DNA of 62,859 nt from Stenotrophomonas geniculata ATCC 19374 = JCM 13324 (GTDB taxonomy: Bacteria > Pseudomonadota > Gammaproteobacteria > Xanthomonadales > Xanthomonadaceae): NCBI RefSeq assembly GCF_001431625.1, contig NZ_LLXT01000122.1, positions 1 to 62,859 of the forward strand, in the 5' to 3' direction. Of the stretch, positions 1 through 8,954 are shown in pieces. The notes below the pieces were generated by a model. It worked only from the letters and a program-made list of their open reading frames with translations. It was not told the origin of the DNA and made no database searches. The translations under genes and the position numbers were made by a program. Within the stretch, counting starts at the first letter, position 1. Each line of letters starts with the position of its first letter.

Positions 1-32
1 CGACCTGTCGGAACGGCGTATTGCCCTGGTGG

Positions 33-124
33 GTGTCGACCTTGGTCGACACGGTAGATCCACGCCGTGCGTGGATGACTCATTCGATATATGCAAGAAA
101 AATCGTGTCGACCAAGGTCGACAC
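33..124. repeat. Pair of GTGTCGACC palindromes flanking a GTAG-type repeat
   Basis: GTGTCGACCTTGGTCGACAC lies at 33-52. A second palindrome with the same arms and the centre reversed (CAAG) lies at 105-124. Between them, at 54-79, is a GTAGATCCACGC...GTGGAT hairpin of the SMAG type known from S. maltophilia. The opposed orientation is typical of REP dimers. No gene is visible in 1-346; the stretch holds this array and the element at 181-268. Confidence 0.75.
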
Positions 125-180
125 CCACCAACAACCGCGCTGAACAACGGCCGCAGTTACCAACAGACCGCAGGGATCTA

Positions 181-268
181 TCAGAGGCGGGGCGGTGGGG
201 GTGGACAGGACCGTTGGCGCCATGGATGGCGCCATCGAGCCCCCCAGGATGGGTTTACGGCGTGTCCC
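181..268 (+). repeat. Intergenic repeat with GGCGCCATGGATGGCGCC core, copy 1
   Basis: The stretch contains the palindromic core TTGGCGCCATGGATGGCGCC followed by a GGGTTTACGGCGTGTCC motif. A near-identical copy lies in reverse orientation at 62602-62690, so this is a dispersed intergenic element. Both copies sit next to a GTAG-type hairpin with the CACGCC...GTGGATGA sequence, so the conserved module may be longer than the stretch given. Confidence 0.7.
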
Positions 269-346
269 GGCCAGCCCCTCCCCCCGCCAGAACCGATATC
301 AACAAAAGCGCCGGCAGGCGAACCCGCCGCCAGCGTTTTCATCAAC

Positions 347-1858
347 TCAACTCAACCAATCCTTGCACGCGCCATCTACCTGATCGCCGCACGCCTGCTG
401 CATCCTCTGCTGCAGCCGCGCCAGCGTCTCCGCGCCCTGGTGCTTGCCGCTCCACGTCTTCAACTGTCCTGCCAGGCGTTCGAAACGCTGGCGGGTACGC
501 TGGTGGTAACCGGAAGGCTGCGCTTCCAGTTCGGCGATCAGCGAGGCGGTGGCCTGCTCGATGCGTGGTGCGTCGTCCGGCGCCAGCTTCAGCAGGCCCT
601 CCACGTACAGCACGCCCCACTGCACGCGGGTGGCCGGGCCCTGCGCACCGTCGTAGGCACGCTTCAACCACTCCAGCGCACCGGCGGTGTCGCCGCGCTG
701 CTCGGCCAGTTCGGCCAGCTCGGGCATGTAGTAGTACGGCTGTTCGCTCCGCTTCAGTTCCGCCAGCAACAGCGACTCGGCGCCTGCGTCGTCGTCGACC
801 TGGCGTAGTGCGTAGACCGCGCTGCTGATCGTGGCCTGGCGCGCATGCGCATCGGTGGCGGCAGCGTCGGCAGCAGCCACGCGCTGCTTGACCCGATCAA
901 CCAGGGCCGCGGGCAATGCGCCCTTCGGCTGCTGCTGGCGGGCCAGCGACACTTCGGTCAACGCACGCGACAATGCGTCGTCGGCGCGGTCGCCGCGCTC
1001 GGCGTCTGCCCGCTCCAATGCCACCAGCAGCTGCTGTCCCAGCGTGTTGCTGGTGGCCGGCCCGGCACTGGCCTGCTTGACCAGCTGTACGCCTGCATAG
1101 CCCAGCAACTCACGGTTGCGGCGGACTTCGGCGGGCTGCGCCAGCACGGCCTGCAGCAGCTCGCGTACTTCGGTGGGCGAGGCATCGGGCTTTTCGGCCG
1201 TTGCCAAGGCCAGCAGGGCGAAGCGGCGCTGCAGGGCAGCGTCGGGTGCGGCCTTGGACAACTGGCGCAGCACATCCTCGCTGCTGCGCTCGCCGGCCAG
1301 GCGGTTGGCGTCCACTTCCCAGCCGTAGTCGCCCAGCACCTGCCAGTCTTCTGCGGCCAGTCGGTCCGGCGTTGCCAACGCGGTGGCCAAGGTGGCGGCA
1401 ACAGCACTGCGGCGGCCTCCGGCGACGGTCAGTGCCCGGGTCAGTTCGGTGGCATCATTGCCGCCGGCCACGCGGGTGATTTCGTTGCGCTTTGGGTCCA
1501 GCACGATCAGGGTCGGATAGCCGCGTACGCCGAAGCGCTCACCCCAGGCTTGCGCACCTTCCTCGTCGCCATCCAGGTAGACGGGAACGAATTTGCTGGT
1601 CAGCGCGATGAAGGCCGGGTCCTTGAACAGGCCCGCCTTGAGCTGGTTGCACGGTGGGCACCAGACGGCGCCCCAGTACAGCAGCACCGGCTTGCCGCTG
1701 TCGGCGGCCTCGGCGAAGGCATCATCGACATCGCCCTGGCGCCAGGCGATTGCCTTGGCCGGCGCGGGCACCTCGGCGGAGTTGGCGATGGAAACCGGGG
1801 CCGGGGTGCAGGCGCTCAGCGCCGAAGCCAGCAGCAACATAGAAAGCGCGACGCGCAT
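347..1858 (-). CDS. Thioredoxin-family lipoprotein with long helical C-terminal region
   Basis: This 503-residue protein begins with a lipoprotein signal; LSAC gives a lipidated Cys17. A thioredoxin fold follows, with the redox motif WCPPC (cysteines 67 and 70) and the cis-Pro segment RGYPTLIVLD near residue 110. After about residue 145 the sequence is Ala- and Leu-rich and helical, as in TPR-like repeats, to the end. It probably acts as a membrane-anchored periplasmic disulfide reductase or isomerase with a protein-binding arm. The partner is unknown. The ATG at 1858 was chosen because the lipobox follows directly; an ATG at 1867 is the alternative. The open frame continues upstream to 2383, but that part is antisense to the acetyltransferase gene and is not protein-like. 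Confidence 0.8.
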   Translation of the reverse strand: MRVALSMLLLASALSACTPAPVSIANSAEVPAPAKAIAWRQGDVDDAFAEAADSGKPVLLYWGAVWCPPCNQLKAGLFKDPAFIALTSKFVPVYLDGDEEGAQAWGERFGVRGYPTLIVLDPKRNEITRVAGGNDATELTRALTVAGGRRSAVAATLATALATPDRLAAEDWQVLGDYGWEVDANRLAGERSSEDVLRQLSKAAPDAALQRRFALLALATAEKPDASPTEVRELLQAVLAQPAEVRRNRELLGYAGVQLVKQASAGPATSNTLGQQLLVALERADAERGDRADDALSRALTEVSLARQQQPKGALPAALVDRVKQRVAAADAAATDAHARQATISSAVYALRQVDDDAGAESLLLAELKRSEQPYYYMPELAELAEQRGDTAGALEWLKRAYDGAQGPATRVQWGVLYVEGLLKLAPDDAPRIEQATASLIAELEAQPSGYHQRTRQRFERLAGQLKTWSGKHQGAETLARLQQRMQQACGDQVDGACKDWLS

Positions 1859-1986
1859 CGGCAGCATCTCGAAGGCCAGGGTGACAGGCCATTGTAGGAA
1901 CGGCCGGGGAGCCTGCTGATTCAGTTTGCTTATGACGGGCGTGCCGCAGGGCATGACGCCCGCCGGGCATTGGCCGGCGGATGCCT

Positions 1987-2436
1987 TCAGGCCGCTGCCC
2001 GCACCATCTGCTGATACACCAGCCCATTGAACTCGCCGACGTCGCCGTCCAGCACGAAGCCATAGCGCAGGTAGGTTGGCACTGCATTGAGTGAGGCGCG
2101 CACGGTCAGGACCGGCTCGCGCACCTGCGGGAGCACCGCGTCGAACAAAGCATGGCCGATGCCCTGGCCCTGGTAGCCGGGATCGACGAACAGCATCGCC
2201 AGGTGCCGGCCTTCCTTCAGTTCGATCACGCCGACGACGCGGCCGTCCTGCTCGGCCACCAGGATGTGGTTGTCGCCGTGCAGGCGCGCGCCGAACGCTT
2301 CGGCCGCGGCGACGCTGCCGAAGGTGGCGATGCCGGCCGCGCTGAGCGAAGGTGCGACCGCCGCAGTGAAGGCAGCCAGGCACACCGTGCTGATCGCGGG
2401 CAGGTCATCGACGTGGGCGGGGCGGATCGTCGGCAT
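1987..2436 (-). CDS. GNAT-family N-acetyltransferase
   Basis: A 149-residue GCN5-related acetyltransferase. It starts IRPAHVDDLPAI and has the acetyl-CoA pyrophosphate loop of the R/Q-x-x-G-x-G/A type (YQGQGIGHAL, about residues 84-93), then the C-terminal YLRYGF motif typical of the fold. The acceptor substrate cannot be read from the sequence. The ATG at 2436 is preceded by GGAAGAA at good spacing, which favours it over the longer frame to 2469. It is transcribed divergently from the flavin oxidoreductase gene, 66 bp away. Confidence 0.85.
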   Translation of the reverse strand: MPTIRPAHVDDLPAISTVCLAAFTAAVAPSLSAAGIATFGSVAAAEAFGARLHGDNHILVAEQDGRVVGVIELKEGRHLAMLFVDPGYQGQGIGHALFDAVLPQVREPVLTVRASLNAVPTYLRYGFVLDGDVGEFNGLVYQQMVRAAA

Positions 2437-2502
2437 GCAGTGTTCTTCCGGTGGTGGGCGGCGCGTCATTGTTGCCGCAGGCCTTCACGCTAAGCTGGCG
2501 GC

Positions 2503-3438
2503 ATGAGTGATTTCAATCCCGCGTACGCTGCCTTGTTTCCGCAGCAGGGTCTGAGCCTGGGCCTGATGACGCCCGTGGCGTCGCATGGGTTGGCCGATCC
2601 ACGTGAGGCGCGACGTATCGCGCGACTGGCCGATGACCTGGGCTTTGCCGCGTTGTGGACGCGCGACGTGCCGCTGATGGTGCCGCAGGGTCCGGACGCG
2701 ACAACGAGCGCGTTGGACGACCCGTTCCTGTGGCTGGGCATGCTGGCTGCGGCGACCGAGCGCATCGTGGTCGGCAGCGCGGCCATCGTGCTGCCATTGC
2801 GCCATCCGCTGCAGGTGGCGAAGTCGGCCTTGAGCCTGGACCGGATCAGCGACGGCCGCTTCGTGCTGGGCCTCGGGTCTGGCGATCGGCCGGAAGAGTT
2901 CGCCGCATTCGGCGAGGATCTGCAGGGCAGGGCGGCGACGTTCCGTGAACGCTGGACCTTGTTGCGCGCGGCGTTGTCACCGGAGTCCGAAGAAAGGGTC
3001 GCGGTAGTGCAAGCCACCGGTGGCTTAGACGTACTGCCGGCCCCGGCCACGCGCATTCCGATGCTGGTGGTGGGCACTGCGCGGCAGAGCCTGCAGTGGA
3101 TCGCACGCGAAGCCGAAGGCTGGGCCACCTATCACCGCGAAGAGGCCGCGCAGGAAGGGCGCATCGGCCTGTGGCAACAGGCGCAGGCGCAAGGCGCTGG
3201 GCCAGGCAAGCCGTTCGTGCAGTCGATGCTGCTGGATCTGCAGGCCGATCCGCAGGCACCGCCCGAGCCGCTGCCACTGGGCCTGAAGGTCGGCCGCGAC
3301 GGCTTGCGTGACTACCTGCTGCGCGTGCATGCGCAGGGCGTGGGGCACGTGATGTTCAACCTGGTCGACAACGGGAGGCCGATGGACGCGGTGCTGCGTG
3401 AGATCGGGGAGCACGTTCTGCCATACACACTCCGGTAG
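2503..3438 (+). CDS. LLM-class (luciferase-like) flavin-dependent oxidoreductase
   Basis: A 311-residue TIM-barrel protein of the bacterial luciferase superfamily. Family features include the early strand with GLMTPVASHG, the helix EARRIARLADDLGFAALWTRDVPL, the RIVVGSAAIVLPLRHPLQVAK segment and the LDRISDGRFVLGLGSG motif near residue 115-130, which contacts flavin phosphate in relatives. The substrate is not predictable, and it probably uses FMN or F420-like chemistry in the cytoplasm. It stands alone, ending in a REP pair. The upstream ribosome site is weak. Confidence 0.85.
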   Translation: MSDFNPAYAALFPQQGLSLGLMTPVASHGLADPREARRIARLADDLGFAALWTRDVPLMVPQGPDATTSALDDPFLWLGMLAAATERIVVGSAAIVLPLRHPLQVAKSALSLDRISDGRFVLGLGSGDRPEEFAAFGEDLQGRAATFRERWTLLRAALSPESEERVAVVQATGGLDVLPAPATRIPMLVVGTARQSLQWIAREAEGWATYHREEAAQEGRIGLWQQAQAQGAGPGKPFVQSMLLDLQADPQAPPEPLPLGLKVGRDGLRDYLLRVHAQGVGHVMFNLVDNGRPMDAVLREIGEHVLPYTLR

Positions 3439-3491
3439 GTGTCCACCTTGGTGGACACGCTCCAGCAGTCGAGCACGGCTCGACTCTACAT
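3436..3491. repeat. REP pair after the oxidoreductase gene
   Basis: The palindrome GTGTCCACCTTGGTGGACAC at 3439-3458 is followed by the inverted GTAG-type hairpin AGTCGAGC...GCTCGACTCTAC at about 3468-3490. The arrangement repeats the one at 33-124 with different stem bases. It could end transcription of the preceding gene. Confidence 0.75.
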
Positions 3492-3503
3492 GGCGTTCGC
3501 ATC

Positions 3504-3518
3504 TGCGTATCATTCGCA
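3504..3518. promoter_or_regulatory. Candidate Fur-type 7-1-7 operator
   Basis: TGCGTAT-C-ATTCGCA is a 7-1-7 inverted repeat with one mismatch between arms, the geometry of Fur sites (TGATAAT-N-ATTATCA), although the arms are GC-richer than the enteric consensus. It lies 27 bp before the start of the DUF3817-like gene and near the siderophore operon. Fur binding is an inference. Confidence 0.4.
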
Positions 3519-3545
3519 TTTGATATCCCGATGCCGGAGCCCCGC

Positions 3546-3875
3546 GTGACCCAACGTTCCCCCATGCACTCGACCGGACGCCTGTTCGCCGCGGTCGCTT
3601 TCATCGAGGCCGTGACCTGGGCCGGCCTGCTCATCGGCATGTGGATGAAATACGGCCCCATGACCAACGTGGCGCTGGTGAAGCTGTTCGGGCCCCTGCA
3701 CGGCGTGGCCTTCCTGGTGTACGTGGCGGTCACGCTGTTTGCGGCGGTGCGCCTGCGCTGGCCGTGGTGGGCCAGTGCCCTGGCCCTGCTGGCGGCCATC
3801 CCGCCGTTGGTGACGCTGCCGCTGGAGTGGTGGTTCAAGCGCCGTGGTCTGCTGGGCCTGCGTGCAATGCGCTGA
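3546..3875 (+). CDS. DUF3817-like small integral membrane protein
   Basis: About 109 residues with three predicted membrane helices. The family pattern is visible as FIEAVTWAGLLIG, then KLFGPLHGVAFLVYVAVT, then a third hydrophobic segment ending LPLEWWFKRR. The function of DUF3817 proteins is unknown. The GTG at 3546 was chosen because GGAG lies six bases upstream; ATG codons at 3531 and 3564 are alternatives. It sits between two Fur-type sites, just upstream of the siderophore operon and in the same direction, so it may be iron-regulated. Confidence 0.75.
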   Translation: MTQRSPMHSTGRLFAAVAFIEAVTWAGLLIGMWMKYGPMTNVALVKLFGPLHGVAFLVYVAVTLFAAVRLRWPWWASALALLAAIPPLVTLPLEWWFKRRGLLGLRAMR

Positions 3876-3899
3876 ACCCACTGTTGCATGCCCATTCAA

Positions 3900-3938
3900 G
3901 AGAATGGGTATCAAATGCAAATACGAGCCGTTATCATT
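3900..3938. promoter_or_regulatory. Candidate Fur operators and promoter region of the ent operon
   Basis: Two Fur-like matches overlap here. GAGAATGGGTATCAAATGC at 3900-3918 matches 11 of 19 positions of the enteric consensus. AATACGAGCCGTTATCATT at 3920-3938 carries a perfect AATGATAA half-site on the reverse strand. This AT-richer stretch stands out in the 154-bp gap before entS, where an iron-responsive promoter is expected. Confidence 0.55.
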
Positions 3939-4029
3939 TAAGGGTGGCATCCGGTCCTGAGTGGGGCGGGTGCCGGGCGGGGCGTGCAGACGCGCCCGGC
4001 CAATCCTTTCCTGTTACGGCTGGTGTTTC

Positions 4030-5226
4030 ATGCACGCACGTCCCGTCGTTCCCGGCTTGCCGGCGCTGGTGTTGGCTGCCCTGATCGGCACCATGGCGAT
4101 GATGTCCTTCGTCGCTGTGATCGGCCCGGTGGTCCGCATGCTCGGCCTGTCCGAGTGGCATGCCGGCCTGTCGGTCACCGCCGCAGGCGTGCTGTGGATG
4201 CTGGCCGCGCGCCCCTGGGGCCAGCTCAGCGACCGCATCGGCCGCAAACGCGTGCTGATGCTGGCGATGAGCGCCTACACCGTCGTCTATATCGCGCTGG
4301 CGGTGTTCATCGATGTCGCCCTGCAGGCAGCGCCGCCGGTGCTGGTGTCAGTGCTGGTGCTGGTCGGTGCGCGTGGCCTGATCGGCCTGTTCTACGCGGC
4401 TGTGCCTCCTACCGCAGCGGCGCTGATCGCCGACAGGGCACCCACCGGACAGCGTGCAAAATTCCTCGCCCGCCTGGGCAGTGCCAACGCGCTGGGCATG
4501 GTGCTCGGCCCGGCCGCCGCGGGCTGGCTGGCCTATACGAACCTGTCGCTGGCGCTGTACGTGGCCGCGCTGCTGCCGTTGCTGGCACTGGCATTGCTGG
4601 CCTGGCGGCTGCCGGCTACACCGCCCGTGGTGGGCGCGTCCGCACAGCGCCGCACGCCGATGAGCCGCCTCGACGCGCGCCTGTGCCTGCCGCAGCTGGC
4701 AGCGTTCATCGCCATGGTCTCGGTGACTATCGCGCAGGTCACGGTCGGCTTCTTCGCAATTGATCGCCTGGGTCTGGATGCGGCGACCGGTGCGCGCATG
4801 GCCGGCATTGCACTCACCGCCGTTGGCGTCGGCCTGATCCTGGCGCAGGCGCTGGTGATGAAGCTGGAGGTGCATCCACGTCGCTGGATCGTCCTCGGCG
4901 CTCTCATTTCCGGCATCGGCTTCACTTCGGTGGCGGGCGTGCAGCAGGCCTGGCAATTGCCTGCGGCGTATGCGCTGGCTGCGTTCGGCATGGGCTTCGT
5001 ATTCCCCTCGTTCCAGGCGCTGGCCGCCGATGCGGTAGAGGCGCACGAGCAGGGCGCCGCCGCAGGCACCGTGGCGGCCGCGCAAGGGCTGGGCATGGTG
5101 GCCGGTCCGATGCTCGGCACGCTGTTGTATCGCGGCGGGCCAAGCCTGCCTTACCTGCTGGTGGGCGCGCTGCTGCTGTTGCTGTGCGCGCTGGCCGCAG
5201 CGCATCGGATGAAGGAGACCCCATGA
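4030..5226 (+). CDS. entS: Major facilitator siderophore exporter, EntS-like
   Basis: A 398-residue major facilitator protein with about 12 membrane helices. The MFS loop 2-3 signature is visible as GQLSDRIGRKRVL (residues about 60-75). As first gene of the catecholate operon it most likely exports the finished siderophore or its precursor from the cytoplasm by proton antiport. The ATG at 4030 begins MHARPVVPGLP, directly before the first hydrophobic helix. The gene overlaps entC by four bases (ATGA). Transport specificity is inferred from position. Confidence 0.85.
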   Translation: MHARPVVPGLPALVLAALIGTMAMMSFVAVIGPVVRMLGLSEWHAGLSVTAAGVLWMLAARPWGQLSDRIGRKRVLMLAMSAYTVVYIALAVFIDVALQAAPPVLVSVLVLVGARGLIGLFYAAVPPTAAALIADRAPTGQRAKFLARLGSANALGMVLGPAAAGWLAYTNLSLALYVAALLPLLALALLAWRLPATPPVVGASAQRRTPMSRLDARLCLPQLAAFIAMVSVTIAQVTVGFFAIDRLGLDAATGARMAGIALTAVGVGLILAQALVMKLEVHPRRWIVLGALISGIGFTSVAGVQQAWQLPAAYALAAFGMGFVFPSFQALAADAVEAHEQGAAAGTVAAAQGLGMVAGPMLGTLLYRGGPSLPYLLVGALLLLLCALAAAHRMKETP

Positions 5227-6416
5227 ACGATTCCCTGATGCAGGGCGCGTGGCCGGAGGCTGCGCCAGCACCACAGGAGAGCACCGACGACGCGTCGCTG
5301 TTCCTGCTGCAGCATGCCGGCCAGCACGTGCACGCCCGCGGTTGCCGCGCCACGTTGCCAGCCGGTGCACTGGCGACGTTGGCAGAACGCGTTTCGGAGT
5401 TCTTTGCCCAGCAGCGTGGCGGCCCGGGCCTGCTGGTTGGCGCGGTGCCGTTCGAGCCGCGTGCCGACGATGCGCTGTACCAGCCCGAGCGCCTGCTGCC
5501 GGCGCTGGCACTGCAGCCGCAGGCCGCACCGCCGCTGGACGGCGCCCTGCGGGCCGAACCTGTGCCGCAGGACTATGCCGCTGCAGTCGCTGCGGCAGTG
5601 CAGGCCTTGCGTGCGCCCGAGCAGAACCTGCACAAGGTGGTGCTGGCGCGCAGCCTGCTGGCACGCACCCGCCAGGCGCTTTCTCCGGACGTGCTGCTGG
5701 CACGCCTGGGCGCGGATCCGTCGGTGGCGACCTACGCGGTGCCGCTTCCGGTGGAGCTGGGCCAGGCACCGGCATGGCTGGTCGGTGCGACGCCGGAGCT
5801 GCTGCTGCGCAAGCGCGGCGCCGAACTGTTGTCGCATCCGTTGGCGGGTTCCGCGCGGCGCAGTGCCGATGCCGCCGAGGACGAGCGTGCGGCGCAGGCG
5901 CTGCTGGCCTCGACCAAGGACCACGACGAGCACCGCCACGTGGTCGAAGCCATCGTCGAGGGCCTGGCACCGTACTGCAGCCACATCGATGCACAGCCGC
6001 GCCCGGTGCTGCATGCCACCGCCAGCATGTGGCACCTCGGCACCCGCATCCACGCCACCCTGAAGGTTCCGCAGACATCGGCGGCCGAGCTGTTGGCACA
6101 GCTGCATCCCACGCCGGCGGTCTGCGGTACGCCGCGGTTGGCGGCGCTGCAGCGCATCCGCGAGCTGGAACCTGTACCGCGTGGCTTCTATGCCGGCGCC
6201 GTGGGTTGGTTGGACGCGCAGGGTGACGGCGACTGGTACGTGGCGATCCGCTGCGCGCGCCTGCAGGGCACGCAACTGCGCCTGTATGCCGGTGCCGGCA
6301 TCGTCGCCGAGTCGCACCCCGAGGCCGAGGTGGCTGAAACCGCAGCGAAGTTTGCTGCCCTGTTGAACGCGCTGGGTGTCCATGAATCCGCGCCCGCCAT
6401 CGAGCCTGCCGCATGA
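5223..6416 (+). CDS. entC: Isochorismate synthase
   Basis: A 397-residue chorismate-utilising enzyme that converts chorismate to isochorismate, the first committed step to 2,3-dihydroxybenzoate. The catalytic lysine region reads LHKVVLARS (about residue 137), followed by LSHPLAGS and the C-terminal chorismate-binding block [11 protein letters not shown] and [10 protein letters not shown]. The length matches EntC (391 in E. coli). AGGAGA precedes the ATG, which overlaps the entS stop. In S. maltophilia, EntC is known to be required for catecholate production. Confidence 0.95.
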   Translation: MNDSLMQGAWPEAAPAPQESTDDASLFLLQHAGQHVHARGCRATLPAGALATLAERVSEFFAQQRGGPGLLVGAVPFEPRADDALYQPERLLPALALQPQAAPPLDGALRAEPVPQDYAAAVAAAVQALRAPEQNLHKVVLARSLLARTRQALSPDVLLARLGADPSVATYAVPLPVELGQAPAWLVGATPELLLRKRGAELLSHPLAGSARRSADAAEDERAAQALLASTKDHDEHRHVVEAIVEGLAPYCSHIDAQPRPVLHATASMWHLGTRIHATLKVPQTSAAELLAQLHPTPAVCGTPRLAALQRIRELEPVPRGFYAGAVGWLDAQGDGDWYVAIRCARLQGTQLRLYAGAGIVAESHPEAEVAETAAKFAALLNALGVHESAPAIEPAA

Positions 6417-8065
6417 ATGCTTCCGTTGAATCCTCCCGCCTGCCACTGCAGCAGGTGTGGCCCGACGCGCTGGTGGCGCGCTATCGCGAGGCCGGTCACT
6501 GGCGTGGCGAGACCTTCCCGGCGTTCCTGCGCGACCGTGCAGAACGCTATGCCGATGACATCGCGGTGGTCGCCGGCGACGTCCGCCTGAGCTATGCACA
6601 GCTGTGGCACGAGGCCGGGCGGATCGGCGCCGGCCTGTTGGCGCTGGGCCTGCAGCCAGGGGGGCGGGTGCTGGTGCAGCTGGGCAACACGGCAGGCTTC
6701 ATCACCACGGTCTGTGGCCTGTTCCGTGCCGGGCTGGTGCCGGTGTACGCGTTGCCGGCGCACCGCATCACCGAGCTGGTGCACTTCGCCAGCAAGGCCG
6801 AAGCCAGTGCCTACATCACCACGGCACTGCACGACGGCTTCGATCACCGCGGGCTGGCGCGGGCGCTGCAGGCCGAGGTCCCGGCGGTTCGCCATGTGGT
6901 GATCGACGGCGATGCGGCGGAGTTCGTCGCGCTGGAGGCGCTGCAGGGCGATCGCAGCCAGCTGCCGGTCGATCCGGACCCGCAATCGGTAGCGTTCCTG
7001 CAGATTTCCGGAGGCAGCACCGGGCTGTCCAAGCTGATTCCGCGTACCCACGACGACTACATCTACTCGTTCCGCGCCAGCAATGACCTCTGCGGCATAG
7101 ACCGCGACAGCGTCTACCTGGTCGCGCTGCCGGCTGCGCACAACTTCCCGATGAGCTCGCCCGGCTTCTTCGGCGCGCTGTACGCCGGTGCCCGCGTGGT
7201 GCTCAGCCCCGGCCCCGGACCGGATGCGGCCTTCCCGCTGATCGCACGGGAGCGGGTGACCTGCTGTGGCCTGGTGCCGCCGCTGGCGTTGCTGTGGGCG
7301 CAGGCCGCCGCCACCAGCAGGCATGACCTGTCCAGCCTGCAGGTACTGCAGGTGGGCGGCGCCAAGCTGGTGCCGGAAGCCGCGCGGCGGGTGATCGACG
7401 GCCTCGGCTGTACCTTGCAGCAGGTATTCGGCATGGCCGAAGGGCTGGTGAACTACACCCGCCTGGATGATCCGGAAGAACTGATCGTGGCCTGCCAGGG
7501 GCGACCGATCAGTCCGGATGATGAAGTGCGCGTGGTCGATGACCATGACCAGCCGGTGGCCGAGGGCGAGGTGGGGCATCTACTCACCCGTGGCCCGTAC
7601 ACCATCCGTGGCTACCACAACGATGCGGTGGCCAATGCGCGCTCGTTCACCGACGACGGCTTCTATCGCACCGGCGACCGTGTGCAGCAGCTGCCCGGTG
7701 GCTATCTGGTGGTACAGGGCCGTGCGGGTGACCACATCAACCGCGCTGGCGAGAAGATCTCCGCTGAGGAGATCGAGGACCACCTGCTGGCGCACCCGGG
7801 TGTGTTCGACGCCGCCGTGGTCTCCATTCCCGATGAGTATCTGGGCGAGCGCAGCTGTGCGTTCGTGATCGCGCAGGGCGAGCCGTTCAAGGCCCCGGCA
7901 CTGAAGGCCTGGATGCGCGGGCGCGGCCTGGCGGCGTTCAAGGTGCCCGACCAGGTCGTGTTCGTCGAAAGTTTCGATACCACTGCGGTCGGCAAGATCA
8001 GCCGCCGCGAACTGCGCGCGCAATTGCGTGCGCGTCATCTGCAACAGACAGGAGGAACGCGCTGA
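6413..8065 (+). CDS. entE: 2,3-dihydroxybenzoate-AMP ligase
   Basis: A 550-residue stand-alone adenylation enzyme. It activates 2,3-dihydroxybenzoate with ATP and loads it on the aryl carrier protein. The P-loop-like A3 motif is [15 protein letters not shown] (about residue 196), and the later motifs YRTGDR and the C-terminal catalytic lysine in VGKISRREL are present. The region HNFPMSSPG holds an aromatic-acid pocket motif conserved in EntE and DhbE. Its start overlaps the entC stop by four bases, so the two genes are translationally coupled. Confidence 0.95.
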   Translation: MNASVESSRLPLQQVWPDALVARYREAGHWRGETFPAFLRDRAERYADDIAVVAGDVRLSYAQLWHEAGRIGAGLLALGLQPGGRVLVQLGNTAGFITTVCGLFRAGLVPVYALPAHRITELVHFASKAEASAYITTALHDGFDHRGLARALQAEVPAVRHVVIDGDAAEFVALEALQGDRSQLPVDPDPQSVAFLQISGGSTGLSKLIPRTHDDYIYSFRASNDLCGIDRDSVYLVALPAAHNFPMSSPGFFGALYAGARVVLSPGPGPDAAFPLIARERVTCCGLVPPLALLWAQAAATSRHDLSSLQVLQVGGAKLVPEAARRVIDGLGCTLQQVFGMAEGLVNYTRLDDPEELIVACQGRPISPDDEVRVVDDHDQPVAEGEVGHLLTRGPYTIRGYHNDAVANARSFTDDGFYRTGDRVQQLPGGYLVVQGRAGDHINRAGEKISAEEIEDHLLAHPGVFDAAVVSIPDEYLGERSCAFVIAQGEPFKAPALKAWMRGRGLAAFKVPDQVVFVESFDTTAVGKISRRELRAQLRARHLQQTGGTR

Positions 8066-8697
8066 TGGCGCTGCCCCGTATCACCGATTATCCCTTGCCG
8101 ACTGCCGCCGAACTGCCGCAGGCGCGTGGCCCGTGGCGCCCGCAGCGCGCTCGTGTCGCGCTGTTGGTGCACGACATGCAGCGTTACTTCCTGGCCGCCT
8201 TCGACGCCGGTAATGCACCGCTACGGCCGGCCGTGGACAACATCGCACGGCTGCTGGCGCACTGCCGCGCGCACGGCATTCCGGTGTTCTACACCGCCCA
8301 GCATGGTGACCAGGATCGCCGTGACCGTGGCCTGCAGGCCGATCTGTGGGGGCCGGGCATGCGCCGCAGCGCCGACCACGAACCGATCATCGAGGCGCTG
8401 GCACCGCAGCCAGGCGAGCACGTGCTGGTGAAGCACCGCTACAGCGCCTTCCAGCGCAGCAACCTGGAGACGCTGATGCGGGTACGTGGGCGCGACCAGC
8501 TGCTGGTGACCGGCGTGTACGCCCATATCGGCTGCACCGCGACCGTGGTCGAGGCCTTCCAGCGTGATATCGAGGCCTTCATCGCCGCTGACGCGGTGGC
8601 GGACTTCTCGCGTGCCGATCATGATCAGGCGCTGCACTGGATCGCACGCACCAGCGGGGTGCCGATGACCACCGACCAGCTGCTGGAGGTGCTGTGA
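8065..8697 (+). CDS. entB: Isochorismatase, without aryl carrier domain
   Basis: A 210-residue isochorismatase-family hydrolase. It releases pyruvate from isochorismate to give 2,3-dihydro-2,3-dihydroxybenzoate. Catalytic-type residues are in VHDMQRYF (Asp about residue 38), in VKHRYSAF and in the GVYAHIGC block. E. coli EntB is about 285 residues because it carries a C-terminal carrier domain; here that domain is a separate downstream gene. GGAGG at 8051 precedes the start, which shares one base with the entE stop (TGATG). Confidence 0.93.
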   Translation: MALPRITDYPLPTAAELPQARGPWRPQRARVALLVHDMQRYFLAAFDAGNAPLRPAVDNIARLLAHCRAHGIPVFYTAQHGDQDRRDRGLQADLWGPGMRRSADHEPIIEALAPQPGEHVLVKHRYSAFQRSNLETLMRVRGRDQLLVTGVYAHIGCTATVVEAFQRDIEAFIAADAVADFSRADHDQALHWIARTSGVPMTTDQLLEVL

Positions 8698-8954
8698 TGG
8701 CTGCCACGGGTGAGGTGCTGGATTTGGAGCGGATGCGTGCCGATGTGGCGCGCGTGCTGGAGTGCACACCGGCAGAGATCGGTGACGACGACAACCTGAT
8801 CGACCTGGACCTGGATTCGATGCGCATGCTCGGCCTGGTCCTGGCCTGGGGCAACACCGGCCTGCCGCTGGAGTTCTCGCAGTTGGCCGAACACACCACG
8901 CTGCGCCAGTGGTGGAACGTGGTGCAGACGCTGCAGGCCGCGCAGAACGCATGA
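8697..8954 (+). CDS. entB': Stand-alone aryl carrier protein
   Basis: An 85-residue four-helix carrier protein. The phosphopantetheine attachment site is the serine in LDLDSMRML (about residue 42). It takes the 2,3-dihydroxybenzoyl group from EntE and presents it to the EntF condensation domain. It replaces the C-terminal domain of the fused EntB of enterobacteria. The ATG at 8697 shares its A with the entB stop; a GTG three bases earlier is possible. It overlaps entF by four bases. Confidence 0.92.
   Translation: MAATGEVLDLERMRADVARVLECTPAEIGDDDNLIDLDLDSMRMLGLVLAWGNTGLPLEFSQLAEHTTLRQWWNVVQTLQAAQNA

Noticed and set aside
1859..2383. N-terminal extension of the thioredoxin lipoprotein to 2383
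   Set aside because: The extension is antisense to or overlaps the acetyltransferase gene, and the lipobox shows the start is at 1858 or 1867.
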